A DNA stretch of 25,184 nucleotides from UKL13-3 sp964392775 (lineage in GTDB: Bacteria > Bacteroidota > Bacteroidia > UKL13-3): the NCBI GenBank assembly GCA_964392775.1, contig CAYMRD010000031.1, positions 1 through 25,184 on the forward strand. The letters are read 5' to 3'. The translations under genes were made by a program, and so were the position numbers. Position 1 is the first letter of the stretch, and each line of letters opens with the position of its first letter. This document shows, piece by piece, positions 23,879-25,184 of the stretch. The notes under the pieces are model-generated. The model made no database searches. It had not been told where the DNA came from and saw only the letters and a program-made list of their open reading frames with translations.

Positions 23879-25032
23879 TCGCTGCTTTTTGTTTCAATCC
23901 AGATAAACTCTCCGCCACTGAACTCAAACAGGTCATTGTCGAGTTCAATCAATTGTCCGTCTTTTAATGTTTTCATGTACACCGATTGGTGCGCAGTGTG
24001 GATGCTGCCTTTAGTGTGATAAGCTAATTGGAGGTATTGCTGGTTGATGCCTCTTTGGGTTCCGCACAAAATAATATGAACCGGTTTTTTGATACGTTTT
24101 AACAGTTTCATATCGCGTATTTCGCTATCGTCAGCAATCAATACCAAATCGCCAAAATCCCTGCGTGCAATAATGGCTTTTATCACTGCTTCAAGGTCGT
24201 TCTCAGGATCATCACCCCCTTCTCCCATTTTGCGCACCTCCTCAATATCCTTCTTGAATTTTTTGAAATCTTTTGCGTCATACGTATGTACGCCTCCTGT
24301 ATTTCCAATAATTTTTGAACGGTCGTCTATATTGTCCCCATCGTTAAAGAGGGTATAATATTTAACCTTCTCGGTTTCGAAGTTCATCTTATACCAAACC
24401 AGTAACTGCCCGATATAAGGGAACATGCTGCCGGTCATATCCACTACCAGCATAACTTTTTTCCATTGGTCGTTTCGTTTAAAAACGTTAAAGAGGGTAG
24501 AGTCTTTGATTTTGTATTCTCCATTCAAAAACTTATCGAACTTGAGTGTCGTTTCTTTGGTGGGCGATTCGTATGAGATAAACCCTTTTCTGTCGAAATG
24601 AGAATACGTACCTACGATTTCACCTTTGTCGAAATTGGCTTCGGTTTGAATATACCCACTCTGATCGTAACAACGTTCATATCCCTGCTTCTTGCCGTTA
24701 CGGTACATTTCCTCACATTTGGTATTACAGTTGGGATGAAAAGTCACGCTGGGGCCATCGAGCATTCCTTTGACATAGGTATTTGAAAACTCAATACAAT
24801 CGGGAGCATCATAATAGCGGATTTCAAGACCTTCTTTCTCGTTGTTTTCGTAAAATACCTCGTATTTAAGATCGCCATTCGGCCAAAAATATCGCCAAAA
24901 CCCGTGTTTAATACCTGTTTCGGAGGTGAAATTAATTGTGTCTCCATCGGCTATCTCAAAAGTTTGTGCAGTTGAAACAAGCCCGGAGCATATCAATATC
25001 AATACAAAAAATGCTTTGGTTGTAGGTTGCAT
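23875..25032 (-). CDS. Secreted MORN_2-like repeat plus von Willebrand A-like domain protein
   Basis: The 385-residue product has a signal peptide (about 1-22, ending STAQ). Residues about 40-156 contain repeats of the MORN_2/YwqK type: GFWRYFWPNGDLKYE, then KEGLEIRYY, then KKQGYERCYDQSG and similar. From about 190 comes a von Willebrand A-like fold: a beta strand KKVMLVVDMTGSM with MIDAS-like D198-x-T-x-S202, then GEGGDDPENDLEAVIKAI (271-288) and DLVLIADDSEI (295-305). The middle MIDAS residue is Thr instead of Ser. MORN_2 proteins are often labelled YwqK-family antitoxins; I see no toxin gene beside it and do not use that label. It is transcribed convergently to the gld unit. Function unknown. 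Confidence 0.8.
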   Translation of the reverse strand: MQPTTKAFFVLILICSGLVSTAQTFEIADGDTINFTSETGIKHGFWRYFWPNGDLKYEVFYENNEKEGLEIRYYDAPDCIEFSNTYVKGMLDGPSVTFHPNCNTKCEEMYRNGKKQGYERCYDQSGYIQTEANFDKGEIVGTYSHFDRKGFISYESPTKETTLKFDKFLNGEYKIKDSTLFNVFKRNDQWKKVMLVVDMTGSMFPYIGQLLVWYKMNFETEKVKYYTLFNDGDNIDDRSKIIGNTGGVHTYDAKDFKKFKKDIEEVRKMGEGGDDPENDLEAVIKAIIARRDFGDLVLIADDSEIRDMKLLKRIKKPVHIILCGTQRGINQQYLQLAYHTKGSIHTAHQSVYMKTLKDGQLIELDNDLFEFSGGEFIWIETKSSD

Positions 25033-25043
25033 GGATGAATGGC

Positions 25044-25076
25044 CAAATATACATCAGGGATGCCAATTGATGCAAA
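25044..25076 (-). promoter_or_regulatory. Promoter of the MORN_2/vWA gene
   Basis: On the minus strand, TTTG (25076-25073) and TATATTTG (25051-25044) are separated by 21 bases, a good match to the Bacteroidota -33 TTTG and -7 TAnnTTTG pair. The -7 element ends only 11 bases before the ATG at 25032, so the leader would be about five bases, or nearly leaderless. Confidence 0.6.
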
Positions 25077-25184
25077 ATGGAATGCGATAAGATTTTGAAA
25101 CGGAATGGAGAAAGAGATAAACAGTAACCTCAGGGCAACACGCATTAAAAATGTCTGAAAAAGTAAACGATTAGAAAATGAGTG

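Noticed and set aside
23875..25032. YwqK-family antitoxin
   Set aside because: The protein has a signal peptide and a vWA-like domain, and no toxin gene adjoins it; the antitoxin label would come only from the MORN_2-like repeats.

Overview
This window comes from a member of the Bacteroidota, probably a draft or metagenome assembly because it contains a run of exactly 100 N. The evidence is a Bacteroidota-type dcw cluster (MraY with an extra loop, PASTA-bearing FtsI, FtsZ with a long acidic linker), the GldA/GldF/GldG transporter, almost no Shine-Dalgarno sites, and promoter-like TAnnTTTG elements. I cannot place it below phylum from sequence alone.

Positions 1-398 hold no gene. There is a strong intrinsic terminator for an off-window plus-strand gene at 98-133, and a terminator for the dcw operon at 350-377. 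From 17717 down to 399, on the minus strand, runs the division and cell-wall cluster: mraZ, rsmH, an ftsL-like gene, ftsI, murE, a four-helix-bundle (S23/IVS) gene, mraY, murD, ftsW, a GxxExxY gene, murG, murC, ftsQ, ftsA and ftsZ. It covers UDP-MurNAc-peptide synthesis, lipid I and lipid II formation, septal glycan polymerisation and crosslinking, and the FtsA/FtsZ ring. murF and ddl are not here. Two accessory genes interrupt the cluster: the four-helix-bundle gene between murE and mraY, bounded by inverted 13-bp repeats, and the GxxExxY gene, whose start overlaps the ftsW stop and which abuts a tandem array of about 127-bp hairpin repeats containing the assembly gap.

mraZ is preceded by three (AAAGTGG)N3 boxes, a textbook MraZ operator. 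Their position shows that the true mraZ start is a GTG at 17717. The 483-bp divergent region 17718-18200 separates dcw from a plus-strand unit at 18201-23878: gldA, a secreted barrel-like protein, a lipoprotein, gldF, gldG and a DUF4340 protein. The gldAFG genes encode an ABC transporter linked to gliding. The two secreted proteins between gldA and gldF look like an insertion of lineage-specific genes. A convergent minus-strand gene (25032-23875) encodes a secreted protein that joins MORN_2-like repeats to a von Willebrand A-like domain.

The most striking pattern is that nearly every loose junction of the dcw operon, and the interior of murC, carries its own distinct short repeat or inverted repeat, while the tight junctions (ftsI/murE, ftsW/GxxExxY, murG/murC, murC/ftsQ, ftsQ/ftsA) are clean.
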